The translations under genes and the position numbers were made by a program. A stretch of 64,000 nt of DNA, taken from assembly GCF_014653695.1 (NCBI RefSeq), contig NZ_BNAR01000004.1, positions 248,001 through 312,000 of the forward strand. Reading direction: 5' to 3'. The stretch comes from Lentzea cavernae. Its GTDB lineage: Bacteria; Actinomycetota; Actinomycetes; Mycobacteriales; Pseudonocardiaceae. Of the stretch, positions 33,211-41,551 are shown piece after piece; the first letter of the stretch is position 1; every line of letters starts with the position of its first letter. The notes under the pieces were generated by a model, which saw only the letters and a list, made by a program, of their open reading frames with translations, had not been told where the DNA came from and did no database searches.

Positions 33211-33818
33211 CCGACCTCGACCTCAAGACCAGCACGACACACCCGGCCCCGCCGGACGTCCGCGGCGGCTGGCGCACACCCGATCGCCTCTACCGGCTGA
33301 TCAGCAGTCCGGTGCTGCGCATGATCCTCGGGTGGGACTTACCGCGTCACGACCTCCGTGTGGTCAGCCGTCACCCGGGCAGGATCTGCCTGGAGGTCGG
33401 TAGCGGTGGCGGCTTCTACACCACAGCGCTCAAAGCACATCTGGGCAGCGAGAACGATCTGATCGCCCTCGACCCGTCACCGTCGGCCATGCGCTCGTTG
33501 CAGCACCAGCTGAACGACAAGCCCGGTGCTCGAATGTCCTATGTGGCCGGTGACGGCTGCAAGCTCCCGTTGGCGGACAACCACGCCGACACCCTGTTCT
33601 ACGGCTACAGCCTCGAGGAGATGCCCGACCCGCTGGCAGCCATCCGCGAAGCCCACCGCGTCCTTCGGCCGGGCGGGGAACTCGTCCTGTTCCTCTGGCG
33701 CCCGGTGTTCACCCGGCATCGCCGCCGCCCGGTCATCGCCCTGCTGGACGAGCTCTTCGAACGCCGTCGTGCCGCGGCCGGCCCGCAGAACATCCGGCTG
33801 GTCTACCGGAAGCAGTGA
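33207..33818 (+). CDS. Class I SAM-dependent methyltransferase
   Basis: 203 residues. The SAM-binding motif I reads CLEVGSGGGFYTTAL, motif II region LIALDPSPSAM, and the post-motif region VAGDGCKLPLADNHADTLFYGYSLEEMPDPLAAIREAHRVLRPGGELVLF is standard for the UbiE/Methyltransf_11 group. The 4-base ATGA overlap with the MFS gene means coupled translation. The methyl acceptor is unknown. Confidence 0.92.
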   Translation: MTDLDLKTSTTHPAPPDVRGGWRTPDRLYRLISSPVLRMILGWDLPRHDLRVVSRHPGRICLEVGSGGGFYTTALKAHLGSENDLIALDPSPSAMRSLQHQLNDKPGARMSYVAGDGCKLPLADNHADTLFYGYSLEEMPDPLAAIREAHRVLRPGGELVLFLWRPVFTRHRRRPVIALLDELFERRRAAAGPQNIRLVYRKQ

Positions 33819-33846
33819 CGCGAGGAAGTGATGTCCCTCAAGCAGG

Positions 33847-34761
33847 TCACACCGCGGCGGCGGCCTGGCCGACCGGGAACCGCACGCCGGTGAGCTCTTC
33901 CGAGGCGGCCCACAGGCGTTGCTGCACGGCCAGGTCGTAGGAGTCGGGGCTGGAGGTGACCAGCTTCGGGTGGCCGCGCCGCTCGGCCAGGCCGTCAGGC
34001 CCGTAGTACTGCCCGCCGAGGACGGACGGGTCAGTGGCGGCCCGCAGGGTGGGCAGTGCGCCCGCCGCCGCGGGCTGGGTGATCACCGGGGCGAGCAACG
34101 TGATCAACCGGCGGGCGGCCGCCGGGGTGTTGCGGGCCAGTTCGGTGTTGGAGACACCGGGGTGTGCCGCCACCGCGGCGGTGGTGCCGTGCGCGGCGAG
34201 CCGGCGCTGCAACTCGTAGGTGAACATCAGGTTGGCGAGCTTGGACTGGCCGTAGGCGGCGGACCGGCTGTAGGAACGCTCCCACTGCAGGTCGTCGAAG
34301 TGGATGGCGGCGTTGATGCGATGACCGGTGCTGCTGACCGTGACCACCCGCGAGCCGGGCACGGGCAGCAGCAGGTCGAGCAGCAGCCCGGTGAGCGCGA
34401 AGTGGCCCAGGTGGTTGGTGCCGAACTGCATCTCGAAGCCGTCGCGGGTGGTCTGCTTCGGCGTGTACATCACCCCCGCGTTGTTGATCAGCAGGTCGAT
34501 CCGCGGGTGGGCGGCGCGCAGATCGGCCGCGGCGGCGCGAACCGACTCCAGCGAGGTCAGGTCCAGTTCCTGCACGGAGACATCACCGTTGATCCGGGCT
34601 GCGGCCTGCTCGCCCTTCTCGGTGTCGCGCACGGCCAGCACGACCGCCGCTCCACGCTCGGCGAGCCGCCGGGCGGTCTCGAAGCCCAATCCGGTGTTGG
34701 CTCCGGTGATCACGGCGACTCGGCCGTCCTGGCGCGGGATCTGCTGCTCGGTCCAGTTCAT
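33847..34761 (-). CDS. Short-chain dehydrogenase (retinol dehydrogenase-like)
   Basis: 304 residues. TGANTGLGFETARRLAERGAAVVLAVRDTEKG binds NADP(H) (Arg after strand 2), NNAGVM is conserved, and the catalytic set is Ser in VSSTGH and YGQSK. Long SDRs of this kind are widespread in actinomycetes as general oxidoreductases. It is divergent from a TetR gene and three TACCGGCGGTA-type operators overlap its promoter, so it is probably repressed by that TetR protein. Confidence 0.92.
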   Translation of the reverse strand: MNWTEQQIPRQDGRVAVITGANTGLGFETARRLAERGAAVVLAVRDTEKGEQAAARINGDVSVQELDLTSLESVRAAAADLRAAHPRIDLLINNAGVMYTPKQTTRDGFEMQFGTNHLGHFALTGLLLDLLLPVPGSRVVTVSSTGHRINAAIHFDDLQWERSYSRSAAYGQSKLANLMFTYELQRRLAAHGTTAAVAAHPGVSNTELARNTPAAARRLITLLAPVITQPAAAGALPTLRAATDPSVLGGQYYGPDGLAERRGHPKLVTSSPDSYDLAVQQRLWAASEELTGVRFPVGQAAAAV

Positions 34762-34775
34762 CGCGTGCTCCTAAT

Positions 34776-34843
34776 GTACCGCCGGTAACTTATGACCGAA
34801 CGCTAATGTACCGCCGGTACACTGTCAAGGTACCGGCGGTACC
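34776..34843. promoter_or_regulatory. Three palindromic TetR operators
   Basis: GTACCGCCGGTAA (34776-34788), GTACCGCCGGTAC (34808-34820) and GGTACCGGCGGTACC (34829-34843) share the palindrome TACCGSCGGTA. Centres are 32 and 22 bases apart, roughly three and two helical turns. They fill the gap between the SDR and TetR genes and can control both. Confidence 0.82.
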
Positions 34844-34861
34844 CAAGCTAGGATCCACGTC

Positions 34862-35527
34862 ATGACGTTCCAGCGAGCGCGCACCGAAGAGCAGCGTGAG
34901 GTCCGGCGCCGGGCGATCCTGGAGACGACCTCGGCGATGCTCGACGAGATGCCGGTCGCCGAGGTGACCCTGAACGAGCTGAGCCGGCGGGTCGGCCTGG
35001 CGAAGACGGCGGTGCTGCGCTACTTCGAGTCCCGCGAGGCGGTGCTGCTCGACCTGATGGACGACCGCACAGCGACCTGGCTGGACGAACTGGAGCAAGA
35101 ACTGGCCGACGGCGTCGACTCGGGTCGGCCCGCCGCGGAACGGGCGGAACAGGCGGCCGACGTGCTCAGCCGGTCACTCGCCGCCCGAACCGCGCTCTGC
35201 GATCTCTACGGCGCTCAGGGCGGAGTGCTCGAGCACAACGTCTCGGTCGACGTGGTCCGTCGGCACAAGCAGGCCTCGCTGAACAACCTCGCGGTGATGG
35301 CCGGCCTCGTCCGGCGGCACCTGCCCGAGGTCGGCGACCACGCCGAGCAGTTCTGCCTCACCCTCCTGCTGGTGGCCGGCGCGCTGTCCGCCTACACCTC
35401 ACCGCCGCCGAGCCTGCTGGCCGTCTACGAATCCGAGCCGGCACTGGCGGTCCACCGCATCGAACTCCGCCCGGCCCTGCGGCTTTCGATCATCACCTCG
35501 CTGGTGGGCGTGCTGCCGCGTCCCTGA
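34862..35527 (+). CDS. TetR-family transcriptional regulator
   Basis: 221 residues. The HTH region is typical (RRRAILETTSAMLDEMPVAEVTLNELSRRVGLAKTAVLRYFESREAVLLDLM). The C-terminal ligand domain is of the tetracyclin-repressor-like C-terminal type. ATG start 18 bases after the third operator, so binding there would block its own transcription. Regulates the divergent SDR by inference. Confidence 0.93.
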   Translation: MTFQRARTEEQREVRRRAILETTSAMLDEMPVAEVTLNELSRRVGLAKTAVLRYFESREAVLLDLMDDRTATWLDELEQELADGVDSGRPAAERAEQAADVLSRSLAARTALCDLYGAQGGVLEHNVSVDVVRRHKQASLNNLAVMAGLVRRHLPEVGDHAEQFCLTLLLVAGALSAYTSPPPSLLAVYESEPALAVHRIELRPALRLSIITSLVGVLPRP

Positions 35528-35635
35528 GTCGCCCCTTGGACGGCTTCGGCCACCGTGACCGGCTGGGACGGGTAGGCAAGGCGAAGGTCGCCCCCGGGGG
35601 TTGCGATGAGAGACCAGCGGGGTTTGGCCTTCACG

Positions 35636-35914
35636 TCAAACGCTGATCAGGCACCCCTGGTCGTCGCGGACGACCGCGTCCTCGTCGTCGAACCAGTGAC
35701 CGTCCGAGCCCAGGTAGCGGAAGCGCAAGGTGGTACCTCGCGCCACGACAACAGCCGCGGTACGACTGCCGTTCGATCGCGTTCGCAGTGCGGTCGCTCC
35801 CGGCGTCCAGTCGTTGAAGTCGCCGACGACGCTGACCGGCCCCGGCGGCTCGTGCCGGGGAAGTGCCCACGTCACCCGTACGTTCTGATCTTTGACAGGC
35901 ACGATCCGGATCAT
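35636..35914 (-). CDS. Isoamylase early-set / CBM48-like domain protein
   Basis: 92 residues, a single immunoglobulin-like domain: VRVTWALPRHEPPGPVSVVGDFNDWTPGATALRTRSNGSRTAAVVVARGTTLRFRYLGSDGHWFDDEDA. The VVGDFNDW and RYLGSDGHWFDD motifs mark the AMPK-glycogen-binding/CBM48 group. Free-standing copies are common in actinomycetes and probably bind alpha-glucan or serve as protein partners. ATG at 35914 has AAGGGA upstream. Confidence 0.85.
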   Translation of the reverse strand: MIRIVPVKDQNVRVTWALPRHEPPGPVSVVGDFNDWTPGATALRTRSNGSRTAAVVVARGTTLRFRYLGSDGHWFDDEDAVVRDDQGCLISV

Positions 35915-36093
35915 CGAGGCAGTCCCTTCCAGCACAGCGGTCACCGAGTGGGAACAGCCTGCCGACGAGGGCCACGACAGGCCTGCCGACGCGCCCGGAT
36001 CGGTCCGGACATCGCCGAATCGGGTGGTCATCGCGATGCCGGGTTTGAAACGCACGACCGCTGTGCCGCCCGCTTCGAGACGTCGTCGGACGG

Positions 36094-37032
36094 TCAGGCG
36101 TGCTCGACGGCGTCGGCCTGCGGGCCCCGGTCGCTCTGCCGGATCCGGAAGCGCACCCGCTCGCCCGCCACCAGGGGCTCGCCGGAGACCACCGAGACGT
36201 GCACGAAGAGGTCGGGCCCGCCCGCGTCGGGGGTGATGAAGCCGAAGCCGCGGTCGCCGTCGTAGCGGGCCACCGTACCGTCGCCAGGACGGGCCGCGGG
36301 CCGGGCGGCCGAACGGGCCTGACTGGGGGCCGCGGCAGTCTCCACCGGCTCGCCGGAGGCCACGAACCGCACATCGCGCGCCTGACGCCCCTGGTCCACG
36401 GTCACCGTGGTGAACGAGACCCGGTCGCCCTCTGCCGGCAGGTACACCTCGTCGACCAGGGCGCGCACGTGCACGAAGACGTCACCCGCCCCGTCATCGG
36501 CGGCCACGAAACCGAACGCCTTCTCCTCGTCGAACCACAGCACGGAGCCGTCGGCACCGTCGCCGGCCGCGACCAGAGGGGCCCGGCGGACCCCGGCGTC
36601 GAAGCTCAGCGGCACCACGTGCTGGGCCTGCGGCCCCTTCTCCCCCGCGGTGACGACGAAGGCCACCCGCTGCCCGGCCGCAAGGACACCCCCGGTGACG
36701 ATGGCGGAGGAGTGCACGAACACCTCCGCACCCCCGCCGTCCGGCGCGGCGAACCCGTAGCCCTTGGCCGGCTCGTACCAGGACACGGTGGCCAGCACAC
36801 CGAGGGCCGCGTCGGGCGCGACGTCCCCGGTGACGGCGACGTGCAGCGCCTGCGGACCGCGGGGTCCCTCACCGGTCTCGAACTCCACCGTCTGGCCCTC
36901 GCGCAGCGCCCTGGCCGCGCCCTCGCCCTGCACCTGCGAGACGTGCACGAAGATGTCAGCGCTGCCGTCATCAGGCGCGAGGAAGCCGAAGCCCCGCTCG
37001 AGGTCGTACCAGCGGACGGTTCCCTGCTGCAC
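36094..37032 (-). CDS. Protein with four tandem cold-shock domains
   Basis: 312 residues, against about 67 for a normal Csp. Four CSD units occupy roughly 1-68, 79-145, 160-226 and 250-310. Each keeps RNP1 and RNP2 forms: RGFGFL/DIFVHVS, KGYGFA/EVFVHSS, KAFGFV/DVFVHVR and RGFGFI/DLFVHVS. Unit 2 and 3 are more divergent. Linked CSDs should bind long single-stranded RNA or DNA with high avidity, as S1-type proteins do. GTG start with AGGAG seven bases upstream. The role is inferred. Confidence 0.9.
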   Translation of the reverse strand: MQQGTVRWYDLERGFGFLAPDDGSADIFVHVSQVQGEGAARALREGQTVEFETGEGPRGPQALHVAVTGDVAPDAALGVLATVSWYEPAKGYGFAAPDGGGAEVFVHSSAIVTGGVLAAGQRVAFVVTAGEKGPQAQHVVPLSFDAGVRRAPLVAAGDGADGSVLWFDEEKAFGFVAADDGAGDVFVHVRALVDEVYLPAEGDRVSFTTVTVDQGRQARDVRFVASGEPVETAAAPSQARSAARPAARPGDGTVARYDGDRGFGFITPDAGGPDLFVHVSVVSGEPLVAGERVRFRIRQSDRGPQADAVEHA

Positions 37033-37193
37033 AGTGCACTCCTGGTCTCGCGTGTGGTCGAGGGTCCAGTGTCCCAGGCGCCGGATCCCCGCTGCACCTG
37101 GTGCGCCCCTGACGTGACCCGCGTGCCGCCGCGTCCGCTACCCGTGCGCGACGATCCGTCGGCACGCGCGACGGCTTCGAACGCTGTGGATGT

Positions 37194-37967
37194 TCAGAAG
37201 CCGGGAAACACGCGGCGCAGTTCGTCGAGAGTGACGCTGCCCTCGACGGTGACGCCGTCGTCGTAGGGCGCCCTGAGACGGCCGTTGATCAGGCGGACGA
37301 GCGCCTCCTGGGGCCCGTCGAACGTCGCGGACGGCGACTCGAGGTGGTCGACCACGGTGACCGCGTCGTCGATCACCAGACCGCCACCGGGGACCGCGAC
37401 GGACACGGGGGCCGCGAGCTCGGCCGGCTTCGCGAGGAAGCTCAGCATGAAGCCCATGGGCCGTGCCAGGAGGTCGACGAGCACCGCGGCCGAGTCTGCG
37501 TTCACCCCGGCGTGCGGGTCGAAGGCCACGCGCACGTCCCACGAGTGGTTGGCCACTTCGTTGAGCCGCATGCCCAGGGCGGTCAGCAGCGGGACCGGCT
37601 CCGGCAGGAAGCCCAGGTCGACGGTCAGCGACGAGCGCTGTTCGGGCGTGAGCGCCTCGACCATGTCGATCCAGCGGCTGTTGTGCTCCAGGAAGCCTTC
37701 GGCCTGCGCTCGGGGCGAGGACGCGTCCCAGCGGGCCCAGATCGTCTGGTTGTCCTCGGCCTCCACGGTCTCTCCGGCGGCCTGGGCGATCGGCGCGCGG
37801 CCGATCTCGGCGCCACTGCCGAGGTGCGACAGAGCTTGAGCGACGGTCCACTCCGCCGCTCCGCTGGTGAGGGCCAGTTGCTCGTCGGTGAGGGTGCGGA
37901 CGAGGTCGGCCAGCACGTCGTGCTCGGCACGCAGGACACTGATCGTGCGGTCCACGAGTTGACTCAT
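37194..37967 (-). CDS. Maleylpyruvate isomerase N-terminal domain (DinB-fold) protein
   Basis: 257 residues from the ATG at 37967 (GGGG five bases upstream). The four-helix metal-binding domain shows EWTVAQALSHLGSGAEI (first His), an Asp/His-rich stretch and NEVANHSWDVRVAF (second His). Actinomycete members of this family include mycothiol-dependent enzymes; most are uncharacterised. Mycothiol-dependent chemistry is possible but not shown. It stands alone between the CSD gene and an XRE regulator. Confidence 0.87.
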   Translation of the reverse strand: MSQLVDRTISVLRAEHDVLADLVRTLTDEQLALTSGAAEWTVAQALSHLGSGAEIGRAPIAQAAGETVEAEDNQTIWARWDASSPRAQAEGFLEHNSRWIDMVEALTPEQRSSLTVDLGFLPEPVPLLTALGMRLNEVANHSWDVRVAFDPHAGVNADSAAVLVDLLARPMGFMLSFLAKPAELAAPVSVAVPGGGLVIDDAVTVVDHLESPSATFDGPQEALVRLINGRLRAPYDDGVTVEGSVTLDELRRVFPGF

Positions 37968-38082
37968 GACATCCCCAACTCCGCGGCCCGCGCATGTGTT
38001 CCACAGGTGCAACGCCAGGCACGTTCGGAAGCTCTTCTGATGCCGACCGAGTCAAGCAGCCTAGCGACCCGATCCGCGGGGC

Positions 38083-38943
38083 TCACCTCTCCCCCGGACC
38101 GTGCGCGACGGCCTGGGCGAGCAGGGTGAGCGCGGCCTGAGCGGCCGACCCGGGCCCGGCCGTGACGAGGGTCAGCGTCAGGTCCGGGGCGTGCGGGATG
38201 CGGAGCGTCTGCTGGTTCACGACGAGCTCTCCCGCGACCGGGTGGTGCATGTGGTGCGTCGTGCTGTCGCAGGCGCGCACCCGGTGGTCCGCCCACATCT
38301 TCGCGAACTCGGGACTGCGGGTCGCCAGCTCACCGACGAGCGCGCTCAGCTCCTTGTCGTCCGGGTGTTTGCCGGCGGTGAGCCGCAGATTCGCCACCAC
38401 GGCACGGGCTTTGAGCGTCCACTGCGGATAGAGGGCGCGGGTGTGCGCGTCGAGGAAGAGCAGCCTGGTCATGTTCGGGCGATCCGCGGGTCGCTGCGGG
38501 CCGTCGAAGTCCAGGTGGCCGGCGAAGAAGGCGTGGCCCAGCGGGTTCCACGCCAGCACGTCCCCTCGTCTGCCGAGCAGGACCGCCGGCACGTGGGCGA
38601 GCGACGCGATGAGCTGGGCGGTGTCGGGTGACACCCGTTCGGCAGGCGGCTTCGGCGCGGGTCGCCGGCGCCGGGGCGCGGCCAGTTCGCTCAGGTGGGC
38701 GTGTTCGTCGGCGTCGAGTTGCAGGGCACGGGCGAGCGCGGTGACGACCTCCTGCGACGCGTGCGACGCCTGCCCCTGTTCGAGCCGGATGTAGTAGGAG
38801 GCGCTGACTCCTGCGAGACCGGCGACCTCTTCTCTCCGCAGCCCGGGGACTCGCCGTCGTTCGCCGTAGGTCGGCAAGCCCGCCTGTTCCGGCTGCAGCC
38901 GAGCACGGCACGCCTGGAGGTACTCCGCAAGCTGTCCGCTCAT
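38083..38943 (-). CDS. XRE regulator with MmyB-like ligand domain
   Basis: 286 residues. The HTH (RRVPGLRREEVAGLAGVSASYYIRLEQGQASHASQEVVTALARAL) is followed by the MmyB-like ligand-binding domain (LGRRGDVLAWNPLGHAFF, TRLLFLDAHTRALYPQW, SPEFAKMWADHRV). The ligand is thought to be a fatty-acid-like molecule in the structurally known member. Divergent from the metallo-hydrolase/esterase pair at 39045; a CTGACcacGTCAG palindrome lies between. Confidence 0.93.
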   Translation of the reverse strand: MSGQLAEYLQACRARLQPEQAGLPTYGERRRVPGLRREEVAGLAGVSASYYIRLEQGQASHASQEVVTALARALQLDADEHAHLSELAAPRRRRPAPKPPAERVSPDTAQLIASLAHVPAVLLGRRGDVLAWNPLGHAFFAGHLDFDGPQRPADRPNMTRLLFLDAHTRALYPQWTLKARAVVANLRLTAGKHPDDKELSALVGELATRSPEFAKMWADHRVRACDSTTHHMHHPVAGELVVNQQTLRIPHAPDLTLTLVTAGPGSAAQAALTLLAQAVAHGPGER

Positions 38944-38976
38944 CTGGCCAGTATGCGCACAACGCCCGCGTCCAGC

Positions 38977-38989
38977 CTGACCACGTCAG
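38977..38989. promoter_or_regulatory. Palindrome between MmyB-like regulator and metallo-hydrolase
   Basis: CTGAC-CAC-GTCAG is a perfect 5-base inverted repeat 34 bases from the regulator start and about 56 from the hydrolase start. It is a candidate operator for the XRE protein; short enough that chance cannot be excluded. Confidence 0.35.
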
Positions 38990-39044
38990 TGGTAGGCATG
39001 AGCGGATCTGGTTGCCGGGCGCGGGCGTGCGCACCATCGAGGTC

Positions 39045-39962
39045 ATGACCCGAACCACGGACACGATCGAACTCGGCGAGGTCTCCGTCACCCGCGTCTG
39101 GGAGTACTGCGGCTCGGTGGAGATGACTCCGCAGACCTTCTTCCCCGAGGCCTCTTCTCAGGTGTGGGAGGAGCCGTGGCTGGCTCCGGAGTTCCTCGAC
39201 CGCGCCACCGGCACCGTGCACGCCGCCATCCAGACCTGGCTGCTGCGTAGCGAGGGCAGGAACATCCTCGTCGACACCGGCGTCGGCAACCACAAGGAAC
39301 GCCCGTACTCGCCGGTCTGGAGCCACCTCGACACCGACTTCCTCGGCAATCTGGCCCGCGCCGGCGTCCGCCCCGAAGACGTCGACGTCGTCGTCAACAC
39401 CCATCTGCACGTCGACCACGTCGGCTGGAACACGCGGCTCGACGGACGGGCCTGGGTACCCACCTTCCCCAACGCCACCTACCTGATGCCCAAGGAGGAC
39501 TTCGACTTCTGGAATCCCGCGAACAACAGGCCGGCGCTGCTCGGCCGCGGCAACCAGAACGTCTTCGAGGACAGCGTGGCGCCGGTGCACCAGGCAGGGC
39601 TGGCGCTGCTCTGGGAGGACGGCCACCAGATCGATGCGAACCTTCGCCTCGAACCGGCTCCCGGCCACACCCCGGGATCCAGTGTCCTCACCCTCACCTC
39701 CGGTTCGGATCGCGCGGTGTTCGTGGGCGACATGGTGCACAGCCCGGTCCAGGTCTTCGAACCGGACGCGAACAGCTGCTTCTGCGAGGATCCCGGCCAG
39801 GCGCGCGCCACCCGCCGCAGGGTTCTGGGTGAAGCCGCGGACACCGGCGCACTCGTGTTCCCGGCGCACTTCCCCAGCGGCGGCGCGGTGGAGATCAGCC
39901 GCGACGCGAACCGGTTCACCATCAAGGACTGGGCTCCCTTCGCCCGGCACCAGGAGAGGTGA
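39045..39962 (+). CDS. Metallo-beta-lactamase-fold hydrolase
   Basis: 305 residues from the ATG at 39045; a TTG at 39012 is an alternative. The zinc motif THLHVDHVGW (HxHxDH) is intact, with later ligands in APGHTPGSS (His), FVGDMVHS (Asp) and FPAHFPSG (His). No signal peptide. MBL-fold enzymes of this type include lactonases such as quorum-quenching AHL lactonases and other esterases. It is coupled by a short overlap region to the carboxylesterase downstream, suggesting a common substrate with an ester or lactone bond. Confidence 0.9.
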   Translation: MTRTTDTIELGEVSVTRVWEYCGSVEMTPQTFFPEASSQVWEEPWLAPEFLDRATGTVHAAIQTWLLRSEGRNILVDTGVGNHKERPYSPVWSHLDTDFLGNLARAGVRPEDVDVVVNTHLHVDHVGWNTRLDGRAWVPTFPNATYLMPKEDFDFWNPANNRPALLGRGNQNVFEDSVAPVHQAGLALLWEDGHQIDANLRLEPAPGHTPGSSVLTLTSGSDRAVFVGDMVHSPVQVFEPDANSCFCEDPGQARATRRRVLGEAADTGALVFPAHFPSGGAVEISRDANRFTIKDWAPFARHQER

Positions 39963-39967
39963 ACCCC

Positions 39968-41446
39968 ATGGAGGTCACCACCACCCGAGGCGCCGTGCGC
40001 GGGCTCAGCCTGGACGGCGTCACGAGCTTCCGCGACATCCCGTACGCGGCCGCTCCCGTCGGTGCCGCCCGGTTCGCAGCGCCCGCGGAGCACGAGCCGT
40101 GGAAGGGCGTGCGCGATGCGACCGCTTTCGGCCCCACTGCACCACAATCACCCCGTGTGCTCGGCGTCATGGACCTGCGCGCCTACTTCGGCGAGGGATG
40201 GCATCGGGGAGAGGACTACCTCACGGTCAACGTCTGGACCCCTGCTCCAGCGCGCACCGGCCTGCCCGTCATGGTGTTCGTGCACGGCGGCGGTTTCGTC
40301 GCGGGTTCCGGCCGGGCCGAAATGTACGACGGAACGGCCTTCGCCCGTGACGGCGTCGTCCTCGTCACGGTGAACTACCGCCTCGGCATCGCGGGTTTTC
40401 TCGACCTCCCAGGCGCTCCGGCCAACCGCGGCCTGCTCGACGTCGTGGCGGCCCTGCGCTGGGTGCGGGAGAACATCGCGGGTTTCGGCGGTGATCCCGG
40501 CAACGTCACGGTCTTCGGCCAGTCCGCGGGGGCCACCATCGTCGGTGGGATCATGGCGTTCCCCCAAGCCGCGGGGCTCTTCCGGCGCGCGATCGTCCAA
40601 AGTGGAAGCGGTCTGGGCGCGTTCACCGGCGAGCAGGCGTCTCTGGTCAGCCGCGCGGCTGCCGGTCTGCTCGGTGTGGAACCCCACGCCGACGCGTTCG
40701 CGGACATCTCCGACGACCGGCTCGTCGACGCGGCCTCGCGCCTCGCCGGCATCGGCCTGAGCACCGCGACGCACACCGATCCGTTGCTGGGCCTCAGTCC
40801 TTTCAGCCTGGTCCTCGACGTGCAACCGGCGGACGCGATCGCCGCCGGACTCGGTGCCGGCATCGACCTGCTCATCGGCACGAACGCCGAGGAGGGCAAC
40901 CTCTACCTGGTCCCCGTCGGCAAGTACGCGGACTCAACCAGTGCCGACGTCGACGCGGTGGCCGCCCAGGCGCATCAGAACCCCGATCGGCTCACGAAGA
41001 CATACCGTGACCAACGACCGGCCGCCACCGACGCGGAGATCCGCTCGGCGGTCCTCGGCGACGCGCTCTTCGGCGCGGGCACCTGGGCACTCATGGAGGC
41101 ACATGCCGCGCGGGCGACCACGTTCGCGTACGAGTTCGCATGGCGATCCCCCGCGCTCAACGGGGATCTCGGTGCAACCCACACGGTCGAACTTCCTTTC
41201 GTGTTCGGGCGAACGGACCTCCCGTCCCTGCGAGGACCGAACAGGGTCCTGGGTGACCAGGAACCACCGGCGTCACTGGCCGAACACGTCCACGACAGCT
41301 GGGTCCGCTTCGCGCACAGCGGGGATCCGGGCTGGCCGGCGTTCACGGAGCAGAGCCGCACCACGATGCGTCTCGACGTGGACGGTGGCCCGGTCGACGA
41401 TCTCCGTGGTGCGGAACGCCGGGCGTGGAGCCGCAGCACCGGGTGA
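39968..41446 (+). CDS. Type-B carboxylesterase
   Basis: 492 residues from the ATG at 39968, eight bases after GAGG; a GTG at 39959 overlaps the previous stop. Motifs are RDIPYAAAPVGAARF, EDYLTVNVWTP, the oxyanion HGGGF, nucleophile elbow FGQSAGA, Glu in GTNAEEGN and His in ATHTVELPFVF. This is the intracellular form, with no signal peptide. It hydrolyses carboxylic esters and follows the metallo-hydrolase in one operon. Confidence 0.92.
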   Translation: MEVTTTRGAVRGLSLDGVTSFRDIPYAAAPVGAARFAAPAEHEPWKGVRDATAFGPTAPQSPRVLGVMDLRAYFGEGWHRGEDYLTVNVWTPAPARTGLPVMVFVHGGGFVAGSGRAEMYDGTAFARDGVVLVTVNYRLGIAGFLDLPGAPANRGLLDVVAALRWVRENIAGFGGDPGNVTVFGQSAGATIVGGIMAFPQAAGLFRRAIVQSGSGLGAFTGEQASLVSRAAAGLLGVEPHADAFADISDDRLVDAASRLAGIGLSTATHTDPLLGLSPFSLVLDVQPADAIAAGLGAGIDLLIGTNAEEGNLYLVPVGKYADSTSADVDAVAAQAHQNPDRLTKTYRDQRPAATDAEIRSAVLGDALFGAGTWALMEAHAARATTFAYEFAWRSPALNGDLGATHTVELPFVFGRTDLPSLRGPNRVLGDQEPPASLAEHVHDSWVRFAHSGDPGWPAFTEQSRTTMRLDVDGGPVDDLRGAERRAWSRSTG

Positions 41447-41551
41447 CCACAGCTCGTTTCCGCCTCGGCAGGCTGGTTTGCCGCGCCGCGCGTCCTGAGT
41501 GAGTAGATCTGCGGATGTCCGCGCGGCGGCGACCGGTGCGAGAGTGGCCGG

